Origin: Amycolatopsis pithecellobii
GTDB lineage: Bacteria; Actinomycetota; Actinomycetes; Mycobacteriales; Pseudonocardiaceae
Assembly (NCBI RefSeq): GCF_009707865.1
Contig: NZ_WMBA01000026.1
Span: 1-64,000 of the forward strand
Length of the DNA: 64,000 nt
Direction of reading: 5' to 3'
The notes beneath the pieces are model-generated. The model did not search any database, was not told the origin of the DNA, and saw nothing but the letters and a program-made list of their open reading frames with translations. The stretch's first letter is position 1. The number at the start of each line of letters is the position of its first letter. A program made the translations under genes and the position numbers. Positions 8,124 to 21,396 of this stretch are shown one piece after another.

Positions 8124-8466
8124 GCAGCACCGCCTGAAGTAGTTGCCGATCCGGAGCCTTCGCCGACTGCGACGGCGAACGCACGATGACGTCGCCTCGC
8201 TCGACGAGGTCGGTGCACAGCACGCGCACCACCGCGAGCGGCACCTTGACGTACGCGGCGACCTCGGCGACGGACAGCGGACGCTGGCACAGCTCGAGAA
8301 TCGCCTGGTGTTCCGGGGTGAGCCCGACCGGGTCCTGCCTGCCGCGGATGGCCATCACCTGAGTGGCGACGTCCATCGCGGCTTCCGTCGGAATGCGGCC
8401 ACGGGTGATCGCATACGGCCGGACCAGTGGGCCGGCCGCTTCGTCATACCACTCCTGGTCCGCCAT
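8104..8466 (-). CDS. cvnC: Conservon 1 DUF742 protein (CvnC-type)
   Basis: A 120-residue DUF742 protein. LVRPYAITRGRI near the N-terminus is the family signature, and the C-terminal half (PLSVAEVAAYVKVPLAVVRV onward) forms a winged-helix-like unit. DUF742 proteins are interaction partners within conservon complexes. Its ATG overlaps the roadblock stop codon by one base (TGATG), and its own end overlaps the GTPase start by 20 bases, so translation is coupled. Confidence 0.93.
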   Translation of the reverse strand: MADQEWYDEAAGPLVRPYAITRGRIPTEAAMDVATQVMAIRGRQDPVGLTPEHQAILELCQRPLSVAEVAAYVKVPLAVVRVLCTDLVERGDVIVRSPSQSAKAPDRQLLQAVLHGLNNL

Positions 8467-8891
8467 CAGCCGCGCTCCGGACCAGACCTCACGGCTTCCC
8501 GTGGCGCCGCGGTCATGTAGTCGCCGACGCGCTTGACGAGCCGGTTCATCTCGTACGCGATCATCTCGACGTCGACGCTGCCCTCGGCGAGGATCGCGAG
8601 GCAGGCACCGGCCCCGGCGGCGGACACGAACAGGTACCCCTCGGCCATTTCGATGAGGGTCTGCAGCACCGGACCACGGGAGAAGTGCCTGCTCGCGCCC
8701 TTCGCGAGGCTCTGCAGGCTCGACGCTATCGCCGACAGCTGATCGGAATCGTCCTTGGAGAGGCTGGCCGACTTGCCCATCAGCAGACCGTCCGCGGAAA
8801 GCACGACGGCGTGCTGGGCACCGACGACACGGTCGACCATGTCGTCGAGCAACCAGTTCAGCTCGACCTTGGAACCATCTTTCTCGTTCAT
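8466..8891 (-). CDS. cvnB: Conservon 1 roadblock/LC7 protein (CvnB-type)
   Basis: A 141-residue roadblock/LC7 protein, the likely regulatory partner of the GTPase. LNWLLDDMVDRVVGAQHAVV and LSADGLLMGKSASL are the family N-terminal blocks; the GYLFVSAAGAGACLAIL strands complete the fold. The ATG at 8891 gives the usual length. A GTG at 8915, directly abutting the stop of the kinase gene, would add eight residues and is an alternative start. Confidence 0.92.
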   Translation of the reverse strand: MNEKDGSKVELNWLLDDMVDRVVGAQHAVVLSADGLLMGKSASLSKDDSDQLSAIASSLQSLAKGASRHFSRGPVLQTLIEMAEGYLFVSAAGAGACLAILAEGSVDVEMIAYEMNRLVKRVGDYMTAAPREAVRSGPERG

Positions 8892-8915
8892 TGCTGAGTC
8901 CGAATTCCCTCTCAC

Positions 8916-11273
8916 TCAGTGGTTTCCAGGGCGGTGCCTGCCCGGTTCGTCCGCGTCCCGTCCCCGGCGGGTCCCGCGGTGGAACGCCGAGATCGTGCCG
9001 AGGGTGCGCGGGGCGTATTCGTCGAAGTCGGGTGCCTCGTAGTCGGGGTCGTCGCGCAGCTGGGCGACGAGGTTCTCCTGCGGTTCGCGTTGTGGCAGCG
9101 GCGGTCGCTCCCGGCGTACCGGCACTTCGGGTTCCTGTTCCGGCATCATCGTCATGGTACGAGCCGGTTCGCGTTGCGGCGCCTCCGGCGCGGGCGCGGA
9201 ACGTCGTGGCTCGGGTGACGGCGGTTCGCGTCGCACCAGTTCCGTGGGTTCGTCGACCGTGTCCTCGTAGACGGCGGGCTGCGCCGCGCTACGGAACTCG
9301 GGCTCGGCACTGTCGGCCACCTCGTCTCCCGTCGCCAGCAATTCGGTCGGGATGAGCACAGTAGCGCGTGTGCCGCCATAACGGGACGTGTCGAACATGA
9401 CTTTGATGCCCAGGCGCGAAGCGAGGCGCGCGACCACGAACAACCCGAGGCTGGCGTCCGCTTTCAGTGCCATCGCGTCGAATTCGGGTGGTTCGGCCAT
9501 CATCCGATTGGCCCATTCGCGGACCTCGTCGGTCATTCCGAGTCCCTGGTCGGCGATGTCCACGACGACACCGCGCGCGACCCGGGTACTGGTCAGGTGC
9601 ACCTGCGAAGCGGGCGGGGAGAACGACGTCGCGTTGTCCACGAGCTCGGCGACGAGGTGGATCGCGTCGGCGACCGCGGAACCGGTGATCGCCACCTGCG
9701 GCACGTTCTCCACCTCGACGCGGGCGAAGTGCTCGGTCTCCGACACCGCGGCGCGCAGCATGTCCATCAGCCACACCGGTTTGCGCCAGCGGCGGCCCGG
9801 CTGCTTGCCGCCGAGGATGATCAGGTTCTCGGTGGTGCGGCGGGCACGGGTGGCGAGGTGGTCGAGCTGGAACAGACCCTTGAGCTGACTGGGGTTGTCC
9901 TCCTGCGATTCCATCTGGTCGAGGATCTGCAGCTGCCGGTGCACCAGTCCCTGGTTGCGGTGTGCGATGCCGAGGAACACGTTGTTCACACCACTGCGGG
10001 CCTTCGCCTCGCTGGCCGCGGCGTTGACCGCGGTCAGCTGCGCCATGTTGAACGCCTCGGCCACCTGCCCGATCTCGTCCCGGCCGTGGTCCAGCCGGGG
10101 CAGCTCGGCGCTCATGTCGACGGTCTCGCCGACCTTGAGCCGTTCCACGATGCTGGGCAGGCGAACCTGGGCCAGTGCCAGTGAATCGTCGCGCAGCCGG
10201 GCGAGGCGGGTCACCAGGGTCCGGTCGACCAGGGTGCGCGAAACCCGGACCGCGACGTAGATCGACGCGATGGCCGCGAGCAGCGCGGCGATACTGCCGA
10301 TGATCGCGTTGCGCAGGCTCGCGTTCCCGTCGGAAAGCGCTTGCGAGGACGCCTTGTCGGCCTGGTCGGCGGTGACCCGGATGAGCGAGTCGGAGACCTG
10401 GCCGGTCAGCTGGCGCCAGTCGCTGTCGCGCACGGCGAGACCGCCGACGTTCTGCCGGAACGTGCCGGGGCCGTGGTTGATGATCGCGTCCTCGTCGGCC
10501 TGCAGCCGCGCCCACGGGTCGCTGGTGATCAACTGCTGGTAGCGCTGGGCGGTGCCAGGGCGCAGGAACGGCGCGACCTTCGCGAGCGTTTCGCGATAGG
10601 ACCCGACGAGTTGCGAGAACGCGAGGTGGTCGGCGGGCGCGAGGGTGCCGGTGGCGAACGCGCTGGAAATCAGGGACGCGGCGCGCGACATCTGGTCCGA
10701 GGCCCGGAAGACCTCGGTGGCGTCGATACCGCCCTGGGTGGCGGTCACGTCGGGCACGATGCGCGCCTGCGCGGCGAAAAGATCGGAGGAGGTGTCGAGC
10801 AGGTGGTTGTAGAAATCGTTGACCTGCTGTTTGGTCGCGGTGCGCAAATCGACCTGTGCGCGGATCACCTGCAGCTGGTCCAGTGTCGCTTCGAGATTGT
10901 GCATCCGGTCCACGAGCTCGTCGGGCGCGAGACTTGCGGCCGAATCCAGCGCCGAGCGCAGGTTCGCCAGATTCGGATCGATCGATTGCTGCTGGTTCTG
11001 CAGATCCTGCAACGTGGCCGAATTGCCTTCGAGGTAGACCAGGCTCAGTTGCCGTTCCTGTTGCAGCGCGCCGAGTGCGGTGACCGCGGGGATCGACACC
11101 TCCTGCACGGTCGAGGCAACGGTGCGCACATAGATGGCCTGCGCGACGAAGTACGCCGAACCGCCGATCCACATCACCAGCAGCGTGATACTGGGAATCA
11201 GAACAGTTCCCGTCAAGCGCTTTCTGATCGACTTGTTGCGTTCATTGCCCGACTGCTCTTTTGTGCTCTTCAC
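8916..11273 (-). CDS. cvnA: Conservon 1 membrane sensor, NIT domain plus histidine-kinase-like ATPase (CvnA-type)
   Basis: A 785-residue membrane protein. One transmembrane helix (about residues 23-46), an outside helical region resembling a nitrate/nitrite-sensing domain (about 50-310), a second helix (about 330-350), a HAMP-like linker, and a HATPase domain (about 520-640) with an N-box (HLVAELVDNATSFSPP), DIADQGLGM and GLGLF-like GLFVVARLASRLG. A Pro/Glu/Arg-rich tail of about 130 residues follows. It lacks a clear phospho-accepting His box, as in other conservon kinases. It starts at a GTG with GGAG five bases ahead and leads the A-B-C-D operon. Signal unknown. Confidence 0.93.
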   Translation of the reverse strand: MKSTKEQSGNERNKSIRKRLTGTVLIPSITLLVMWIGGSAYFVAQAIYVRTVASTVQEVSIPAVTALGALQQERQLSLVYLEGNSATLQDLQNQQQSIDPNLANLRSALDSAASLAPDELVDRMHNLEATLDQLQVIRAQVDLRTATKQQVNDFYNHLLDTSSDLFAAQARIVPDVTATQGGIDATEVFRASDQMSRAASLISSAFATGTLAPADHLAFSQLVGSYRETLAKVAPFLRPGTAQRYQQLITSDPWARLQADEDAIINHGPGTFRQNVGGLAVRDSDWRQLTGQVSDSLIRVTADQADKASSQALSDGNASLRNAIIGSIAALLAAIASIYVAVRVSRTLVDRTLVTRLARLRDDSLALAQVRLPSIVERLKVGETVDMSAELPRLDHGRDEIGQVAEAFNMAQLTAVNAAASEAKARSGVNNVFLGIAHRNQGLVHRQLQILDQMESQEDNPSQLKGLFQLDHLATRARRTTENLIILGGKQPGRRWRKPVWLMDMLRAAVSETEHFARVEVENVPQVAITGSAVADAIHLVAELVDNATSFSPPASQVHLTSTRVARGVVVDIADQGLGMTDEVREWANRMMAEPPEFDAMALKADASLGLFVVARLASRLGIKVMFDTSRYGGTRATVLIPTELLATGDEVADSAEPEFRSAAQPAVYEDTVDEPTELVRREPPSPEPRRSAPAPEAPQREPARTMTMMPEQEPEVPVRRERPPLPQREPQENLVAQLRDDPDYEAPDFDEYAPRTLGTISAFHRGTRRGRDADEPGRHRPGNH

Positions 11274-11625
11274 GACGCTCCACGGGAGGTAGGAACCGCT
11301 TCCGGCGAACCCACTACGGGAAGGTAGTGAACCACCCTTGTCAAGCCGGTTGCCGACAAGGAAAAGGGTGATTCAGCGGCTGGCGCGGGATATTCCCGTT
11401 GCCGGGAGCGCGCTCTGTGCCACACGGGGAACCACCGACCATCCGGACCATCCGACTGTCATCTTGTTGGCGGAGATCATTGCGCACGGTGGCGGGCGAT
11501 CGATCTCCACCCCCCAATTCGGTTACATAAGCCCACTCCAGCGTGTTGCCACGTCAGCGGGCGGACCATTGGCCGCCGGAGCATGCCCGGCAGCGGAGGA
11601 GATCGGCCGATCGCTTGGCGGAGGA

Positions 11626-11639
11626 GGAAAGCGCTTTCC
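11626..11639. promoter_or_regulatory. Perfect 14-base palindrome, LacI-type operator candidate
   Basis: GGAAAGCGCTTTCC is a perfect palindrome with the central CG typical of LacI/GalR-family operators. It is non-coding and lies about 105 bases before the PASTA gene. No LacI-family gene is in this window, so the binder would be encoded elsewhere. Confidence 0.35.
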
Positions 11640-11709
11640 GGGAAAGCCATTCCGATGCGGGTGAACACAATTCAAACGCCTGACCGACGAAGTCGCGTCA
11701 CGGCGAATC

Positions 11710-11738
11710 TGGACGACCGGCTCCTGTCAGGGTAGCCT
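11710..11738 (+). promoter_or_regulatory. Leaderless-type promoter of the PASTA gene
   Basis: TGGACG (11710-11715) and TAGCCT (11733-11738) are 17 bases apart and fit -35/-10 consensus. The -10 ends six bases before the ATG at 11745, placing the predicted transcript start at the start codon. No ribosome site is present. Confidence 0.6.
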
Positions 11739-11744
11739 GACAGC

Positions 11745-12356
11745 ATGAGTGAGGACCCGTGGCTGGAGGCACAACAGGCATGGCGCCGCCTCGCGGGCAT
11801 CCGCGGGACGGCAGCCGACGGCGAGGGCGCCCTGTCGGCGCTGTCGGATCTGGGACTGGTGCGCCGACTGGTCGACCAGGCCGAGTTCGAGGCGGTACGC
11901 ACGGCCCGTACCCATGGCAAATCGTGGTCGGAGATCGCGGTCCGGCTGGGGGTGGCCCGGCAGTCCGCGTGGGAACGCTGGCGCGACGTCGACGAGCCGC
12001 AGGAGCAGGCGCTCGCCGTGGCGACGAAGGATCCCGCGGGACGGCGGCGGCGCGGGAAACAGCTGGTACCGAACGTCATCGGGATGACAAAGGAGGTCGC
12101 CACCAGCGTGCTGGCCGAGCACGACCTGGTGCTGGTGGTGCCGAACCAGCCCGCGTATTCCGAAGGCGGGCCGGAGCGAGTGATCGTCGACCAGAGTCCC
12201 GAGGCGGGCGCGAAAGTGCCGGCCGGCACCCCGGTCACCGTGTGGCTTTCGAATGGTGGCGGCGGTTCCGGCGTGCGTGAACCACGGCGGCCGAAACCGG
12301 ATCCCAAGACGGGCCGCAAGATGCGAGATGAATTGACGGATGAAACCGTGAACTGA
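11745..12356 (+). CDS. HTH and PASTA domain protein
   Basis: A 203-residue soluble protein. Residues about 35-80 contain a helix-turn-helix-like unit (GKSWSEIAVRLGVARQSAWERW), probably DNA-binding. Residues about 100-170 form one PASTA domain (VPNVIGMTKEVATSVLAEHD ... ERVIVDQSPEAGAKVPAGTP), usually a cell-wall-fragment-binding module of Ser/Thr kinases and penicillin-binding proteins. A basic tail follows. Neither a signal peptide nor a transmembrane helix is seen, so the PASTA unit is cytoplasmic here. The combination suggests a regulator related to wall state, but that is inference. Divergent from conservon 1. Confidence 0.85.
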   Translation: MSEDPWLEAQQAWRRLAGIRGTAADGEGALSALSDLGLVRRLVDQAEFEAVRTARTHGKSWSEIAVRLGVARQSAWERWRDVDEPQEQALAVATKDPAGRRRRGKQLVPNVIGMTKEVATSVLAEHDLVLVVPNQPAYSEGGPERVIVDQSPEAGAKVPAGTPVTVWLSNGGGGSGVREPRRPKPDPKTGRKMRDELTDETVN

Positions 12357-12452
12357 ACGTTGAATAGGGCCATCCGGGTGACTCCGCCTACCAGCGGTTA
12401 CTGCCGCTGCGTCTGGTTGAGTGAAATTCCCTCACCATCGATTCGATGTGTT

Positions 12453-12458
12453 TAGTAT
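12453..12458 (+). promoter_or_regulatory. Leaderless-type -10 box of P450 gene 1
   Basis: TAGTAT fits TANNNT and ends six bases before the ATG at 12465. No ribosome-binding site lies before that ATG and no clear -35 is visible. Confidence 0.5.
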
Positions 12459-12464
12459 CACGCC

Positions 12465-13643
12465 ATGACTAGCACGGCCCCTCGCACGGCACGGTCGACG
12501 GTGGACCCTTTCGCCGCGGAGGTGGCAGCGGATCCGTACCCGTATTACCGCGAGCTCCGGAATTCCGGACCGGTGGTGTATCTCGAAAAACATGACGTCT
12601 ATGCCCTTACCCGGTATGCCGATGTCCGGGCGGCGCTGCGCGACTGGGAAACGTTCACCTCGGCCAAGGGGACGGCATTCAACCCGGTGATGAACCAGCA
12701 AGTGCGCGGCCTGGTCCTCACCGCGGAACCGCCCGAGCACGGGGCGCTGCGAGGCGCACTGCTGGAACGGCTGAAGCCCTCGTCGGTGCACGGTTACGCG
12801 AACTGGTTCGAGCAAAAAGCCGCCGAAATGGTCACTCCACTCGTCGAACGAGGCACCTTCGACGCGGTGAACGAACTGGCGCAGCCGTTTCTGGCGACCA
12901 TACTCACCGAGCTGATCGGTTTTCCGCACGAGCTCACGGACAAGTTCGTAGCCGGTAGCACGGCGGCGTTCCTCGCCATGGGCCCGATGAACGAACGCAC
13001 GGACAACGCACTCGCCGTCATCCAGGACGTGATGTCGACGATCGCCGGGATCACCCGCGCGGACCTCGCGCCGGGCAGCATGGGCGAGTCGCTTTATCGC
13101 GCGGCCGAGCGTGGCGAAATTCCGGATGAATACGTCGGAAACCTGCTGTTCGACTACGTGGGCCCGGCCTTCGACACCACGACCCACGCGATCGGCAACC
13201 TCATCTGGGCACTGGCGCGAAATCCCGGCCAGCTCACCATCCTGCGTGCGGAACCGGCACTCATTCCGCGCGCGGTCGACGAAATTCTCCGGTACCAGCC
13301 GCCCATCCAGATCTGGGGCCGGTTCTGCCGCAAGGACACCGAGTTCGGCGACATGACCGTGCCCGGCGGGTCGCGGGTGGCGATCGTGCTGGGCTCGGCG
13401 AACCGCGACGAGCGGCACTACTCCGATCCGGACATCTTTGACGTGCGGCGCACCGCCCGAGACCATCTGGGCCTCGGGTACGGCATGCACCGCTGCACCG
13501 GAGCTTCGTTGGCACACCTGGAAATCGAGGCCGTACTGCGGGCGCTGCTGGAGCGCATGGACCGGATCGAGCTCGGCAAGTCACGGCGGCTGCTCAACCA
13601 CACCGTCCGGGGTTTCGATCGCCTGGAGGTCCGAGCCGGCTGA
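12465..13643 (+). CDS. Cytochrome P450 with atypical I-helix and heme loop
   Basis: A 392-residue soluble bacterial P450. The K-helix motif is EILRY, and the heme Cys is in [10 protein letters not shown] near residue 346. Two signatures depart from consensus: the residue before GxG in the heme loop is Leu, not Phe, and the oxygen-activating I-helix reads GPAFDTTT, with Pro-Ala where AG is usual while Asp-Thr is kept. It would need an external ferredoxin and reductase. The fused hydantoinase gene follows 50 bases downstream on the same strand and may be co-transcribed. Substrate unknown. Confidence 0.92.
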   Translation: MTSTAPRTARSTVDPFAAEVAADPYPYYRELRNSGPVVYLEKHDVYALTRYADVRAALRDWETFTSAKGTAFNPVMNQQVRGLVLTAEPPEHGALRGALLERLKPSSVHGYANWFEQKAAEMVTPLVERGTFDAVNELAQPFLATILTELIGFPHELTDKFVAGSTAAFLAMGPMNERTDNALAVIQDVMSTIAGITRADLAPGSMGESLYRAAERGEIPDEYVGNLLFDYVGPAFDTTTHAIGNLIWALARNPGQLTILRAEPALIPRAVDEILRYQPPIQIWGRFCRKDTEFGDMTVPGGSRVAIVLGSANRDERHYSDPDIFDVRRTARDHLGLGYGMHRCTGASLAHLEIEAVLRALLERMDRIELGKSRRLLNHTVRGFDRLEVRAG

Positions 13644-13693
13644 CACCTCGGGGTAGCGTGCCAGGAGAGGGCGCGGACCGAGGAGGACTTCAC

Positions 13694-17373
<3,680 letters not shown>

Positions 17374-17392
<19 letters not shown>

Positions 17393-19692
17393 CCATCAGC
17401 GCACAGGCGCTTGGCGACCTGATCGACCTCGTCCCAGACCCGGCCGTCGGTCCAGTAACCGGAATGCCCGCCCGCGGCCGGCGCCGGGTCGCCGTAGATG
17501 TACCAGGCGGTGCGCGGATCACGCAGTCGCGTGTCGTGCACCGTATCCCCGGCGACGCTGACGGCGGCACCGATCGGATCGGTGGGGTACCAGAAGTTCC
17601 GCCACTCGGTCACACAGGACTGGTTGGCACCGCTGGAAAAGACGTGCGCCAAGGCCGCCGGGTTGAACCAGCCGGGGAATGCCCAGGAATACAGCCAGGT
17701 GTCCGGGTTGCCGAAGGTGACCAGTGCGATCTTCCCGTGCAGCGCGCGGCAGCCGCGCGGCAGCAGGGCGACCGTGGACAGGATGGCGCCCTGGCTGTGC
17801 CCGACGAGCACCACCCGGGTGCCGTGGTCGTTCAGCCGCCAGATCCGGCGCTGTAGATCGGGCACGGCGCGCTCGGCGTAACACGGCGGCGCGAACGGGT
17901 GGAACGAACGCGGCCAGAACGTGCCGACGTCCCACAGCACCCCGATCAGTCTGCGCCTCGCGGGATCGCGCCATCCGTTGCGCAGCAACCACATCACGCC
18001 CAGCAGCACCGCGTCCCCGGCGAACACCGTGACCTTGCCCAGTGCCCCGTTCGGGCTGAACCACGCGTCGGGCACCGGCGGCTGGGCGATGATGGTCCAG
18101 ACAACAGCGGCGAGCTGGAACCCCACGATCAGCCACAGCAACGCCGGGACCGCCGAGCGGAGCTCACCGAAGCGGTAGAGCCAGGTGAGCCTGCGCCGCC
18201 AGGGCTGCTCACGTTCCGCGGTGACATACCATTCCTTGTCCGGACCATCACGATCGACGGGTTGCTGTGCGCGATAGCCGGCGAAATCCGTTTCGGCGTC
18301 ACGAGGATCGCGCATGAAGAACGTCGCGCGGATCGCCTGCGTGAGCACCCACACCAGCAACCCGGCGAACAGTGTGAGCGTCAGCAACGGACCGGCCCAG
18401 CCGATCGGGATCGGTACATTGAGGACAGTCGGCGCGGGCGCCGCGTCCGCGTGCAGCCCGCCGAGTGCGTGGCCGAACGTGAACAACAGCCCCAGCAGCA
18501 AGGCATTCAGCAGCCCGATCGCGAGCAGCATGACCACCACGGGGCCCGGCCCGCCACGGTTCTTCGCCGGCAACCCGGTGAGGATCATCAGCAGGACACA
18601 AGCCCCGAGCGCGGCATACGTGGCGGCGACGATCGTGTCCAGGCCGGGCAACGAACCCGCGGCACGACTCACTTCCGGTTGGTGTAAAGCGAAAACGGTG
18701 GCACAGACCACCGCGACCGGGGCGAGCAAGCGGTTGAACACCCGCAGCACCACCGAACCGGGGTCCACAGCGCCGAGCCACCGGTCGGCCGCGACGACCA
18801 CGACCGACACCGCGAGCGCGAGGCCACCCCCGAGCACCGCCACCCACCACCAGCCGAGCCCGCGTGGCGCCTGCGCGGACGCGGCCCGTGCCGTCACGGC
18901 GAACACGACGGCGAGAAACCCGCCCGCCGCACTGAGATGCGCCCACGTCATCCGGCGCACCGCGAGCGCGGAATTCCAGAACTCGCGATCGGTCAACCGG
19001 GTGTCCGCGGCCGACCTGCGTGATTTCGTCGAACCGGCGTCCACTCGCCACGGTGGTTCCACCGACTCGTAACGCCGCTGGGTCAGCACGGCGAGACCGA
19101 TCAGCACGAGAATCGCGAGCACGACCGTCGCGTACCCGATCACGAGCGGCCGCTCGCCGTGTCCGGCGACCCACGTCCACGACAGCGGCCACAACCAGAA
19201 CTGGCCGTGCGCGAGGCCCGCCCGCGGCGCCTGGTAGGTGATCAAGTTGGGCCCGAGCATGATCGCGACCAGCACGGTGTTCACCGTCAGCGCCAGGCAG
19301 GCGAGGTTCGTCACGACCCGGTGGCAGGCGTAGCGGGCGCCCGACGGCTCGCCCCGGTACATCCAGCCGGCCAGGTTCGCCAGCAGGAACGGCAGCAGCA
19401 ACAACCACAGCACCCGGGTGCCGGACCGCGACGTCATCCCGCCCCACGCGTAGCCCTCGACCTGGCGTGGGGCGCCGTCGCCGTCCGGCTTGAGGTCCGC
19501 GGTGCGGTAGAAGCCCGCCACCCGGTCGCCGCCGACCTGCTGCGGCGCGAGATCACGCAGCAGCGCGGCCGGCGTGCTCCCACCGACACCATGCACCCGC
19601 AGCTCGGTGACACCGGCGTCCAGGACCGGCGCCGGCGGCACCGCACCGGCCGGGCGCGGCCCTTCGGGGATGCCGTACTGGGGAACGGCCAC
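17374..19692 (-). CDS. Multi-pass membrane protein with alpha/beta-hydrolase (lipase-like) domain
   Basis: A 772-residue protein. A short conserved N-terminus ([20 protein letters not shown]) is followed by about eleven hydrophobic helices spread over residues 90-580. The C-terminal domain holds a serine-hydrolase nucleophile elbow, VGHSQG near residue 630, and the [15 protein letters not shown] segment with a later His (GGHSGYW). It looks like a membrane-anchored esterase or lipase; both HGVGG and GHSQG are usual for a class of actinobacterial proteins without assigned function. Convergent with the hydantoinase gene (19-base overlap). Confidence 0.8.
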
Positions 19693-19753
19693 ACGATCAC
19701 CTCGATTCGTCCGGCCGTCATCTCACCGCAAGGCCGCGCCGGCCCGCCATGCG

Positions 19754-19792
19754 CTGTGCCGATTGTTACCAATCCGACCGGCAGTCACGGCG
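19754..19792. repeat. Second partial copy of the inserted element
   Basis: These bases match 16086-16123 with few differences, including the 14-base end GTTACCAATCCGAC (19765-19778). The copy sits between the Fgd stop and the membrane hydrolase start. Only the left half is recognisable. Confidence 0.6.
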
Positions 19793-19807
19793 ATCCGCGG
19801 CCGGTCC

Positions 19808-20809
19808 TCAGCTCGCGCGGAGCCGGGGCACCACGTCCTCGGCGAGCTGGGTGAGGAACCGTTCCTGGTCGTGGCCGGGGCCGTGGAAGACCAGGTGGTT
19901 CAGGCCCGCGTCGAGGTAGGGCTTGATCTGCGCGACCGCGTCGTCCGGGTCCGAAGCCACGATCCAGCGCTTCGCGATCTGCTCGACCGGCAGCTCGTCC
20001 GCGAGACGCTCCATCTCCTCGGCCGAGTTCACCGAGTGCTTCTGCTCCGCACTCAGCGAAAGCGGCGCCCAGAACCGGGTGTTCTCCAGCGCCGCGGTGT
20101 GATCGCGGTCGTAGGACATCTTGATCTCGATCATCCGGTCGAGCCCGGCCGCGTCCCGTTCGGCCTGCTGGGCGCCCTCGTCGACGGCGGGCATGAGCTT
20201 CTCGGTGTAGAGATCCATGCCCTTGCCGGAAGTGCAGATCACGCCGTCACCCGCGCGGCCGGCGTAGCGCGCGACCACCGGGCCGCCCGCCGCGATGTAC
20301 ACCGGAACCGGCACGTCCGGCCGGTCGTAGATCTGGGCGCCCTTGAGCGTGTAGTACTCGCCGTCGAAATCGACGCTGTCCTCTGTCCACAGTGCACGCA
20401 TCAGCCGCACGGATTCACGCAGCCGCGCGAAACGTTCCTTGAACTCCGGCCATTCCATACCGGACACCGCGATCTCGTTGAGTGCCTCGCCAGTGCCGGC
20501 GCCGAGGATGATCCGGTTGTCGTAGAGCAGCGCCATGGTGGCGAACGTCTGGGCCATCACGGCCGGGTTGTAGCGGAAGGTCGGGGTGGTGACGCTGGTG
20601 CCGATCTGGACCCGGCGGGTACGCTCGCCGACCGCGGCCATCCAGGTCAGCGCGGACGGCGCGTGCCCGCCCTTGTGCCGCCACGGCAGGAAGTGGTCCG
20701 AGACCCAGACACTGTCCAGGCCCAGCTCTTCGGCCCGGACCGCGTACTCCACGAGGTCCCGGGGCCCGAACTGCTCCGCCGACGCCTTGTAGCCAATCTT
20801 CACAGTCAT
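19808..20809 (-). CDS. fgd: F420-dependent glucose-6-phosphate dehydrogenase
   Basis: A 333-residue luciferase-fold enzyme that oxidises glucose 6-phosphate and reduces coenzyme F420. It closely follows mycobacterial Fgd1: [20 protein letters not shown] at the start, [15 protein letters not shown] with the catalytic-region His residues, [26 protein letters not shown], and [15 protein letters not shown]. Length is the same as the family. The ATG at 20809 is chosen over one six codons upstream because it fits the family start. It supplies reduced F420 for other reductases; no F420 partner is obvious next to it. Confidence 0.95.
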   Translation of the reverse strand: MTVKIGYKASAEQFGPRDLVEYAVRAEELGLDSVWVSDHFLPWRHKGGHAPSALTWMAAVGERTRRVQIGTSVTTPTFRYNPAVMAQTFATMALLYDNRIILGAGTGEALNEIAVSGMEWPEFKERFARLRESVRLMRALWTEDSVDFDGEYYTLKGAQIYDRPDVPVPVYIAAGGPVVARYAGRAGDGVICTSGKGMDLYTEKLMPAVDEGAQQAERDAAGLDRMIEIKMSYDRDHTAALENTRFWAPLSLSAEQKHSVNSAEEMERLADELPVEQIAKRWIVASDPDDAVAQIKPYLDAGLNHLVFHGPGHDQERFLTQLAEDVVPRLRAS

Positions 20810-20900
20810 GCCGCCATCCTCTCTCACACGGCCCGCGTGACGCCGGGTGTGGCGGCGAGTGTCACGCGTGCGGCAACGGGCCGTAGCCGGCTGGATGACG

Positions 20901-20906
20901 TAGCGT
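20901..20906 (+). promoter_or_regulatory. Leaderless-type -10 box of the SRPBCC gene
   Basis: TAGCGT fits TANNNT and ends seven bases before the ATG at 20914. No ribosome site is present. Confidence 0.5.
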
Positions 20907-20913
20907 TGCCTTC

Positions 20914-21372
20914 ATGTACTCGATGGAGCTCTCCGGCCACGTGAGCGCGCCACGCGCGGCGGTGTACCGGGCGCTGCTCGACCCGGCCGCCGTGGCGAAG
21001 TGGCGTGCGCCCGCCGGGATGACCGCGCACGTCCACGAATTCGAGCCACGAGAAGGCGGCCGGTTCCGGGTCTCGCTCACCTACGAGGCGCCGGATCGCA
21101 CCGGGAAATCGAACGCGCGCACCGATACCTACCACGGCCATTTCGCGAAACTCGTGCCCGGCGAGCAGGTCGTCGAGGTACTCGCGTTCGAGACCACGGA
21201 TCCCGCGCTGCAGGGCGCCATGACGATGACGACCACGCTCGTCGAAACCCCCGGCGGCACCGAGGTCCACCTCAGCCACGACGGCATCCCCGACGCGATT
21301 CCCGCCGCCGACAACGAAACGGGCACCCGGATGGCACTGGAGAACCTGGCGAAGCTCGTCGAGGGGCGCTGA
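20914..21372 (+). CDS. SRPBCC (AHSA1-like) domain protein
   Basis: A 152-residue START/Bet v 1-like protein of the AHSA1 group. It opens with SGHVSAPRAAVYRALLDP, a typical first strand and helix, continues with AKWRAPAGMTAHVHEFEPRE and ends with a long C-terminal helix (NETGTRMALENLAKLV). Such proteins enclose a hydrophobic ligand pocket; the ligand is unknown. It is divergent from fgd and convergent with the TetR gene. Confidence 0.85.
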   Translation: MYSMELSGHVSAPRAAVYRALLDPAAVAKWRAPAGMTAHVHEFEPREGGRFRVSLTYEAPDRTGKSNARTDTYHGHFAKLVPGEQVVEVLAFETTDPALQGAMTMTTTLVETPGGTEVHLSHDGIPDAIPAADNETGTRMALENLAKLVEGR

Positions 21373-21396
21373 CCCGGCTCGGTCCCCGACCCGATC

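Larger units (their letters stand above)
11274..11744. other. 471-base divergent intergenic region
   Basis: No convincing gene. The region lies between the divergent conservon 1 and PASTA genes. It contains an inverted repeat CACTAC/GTAGTG at 11312-11329 close to the conservon start, and a perfect 14-base palindrome at 11626-11639 annotated separately. Confidence 0.6.
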
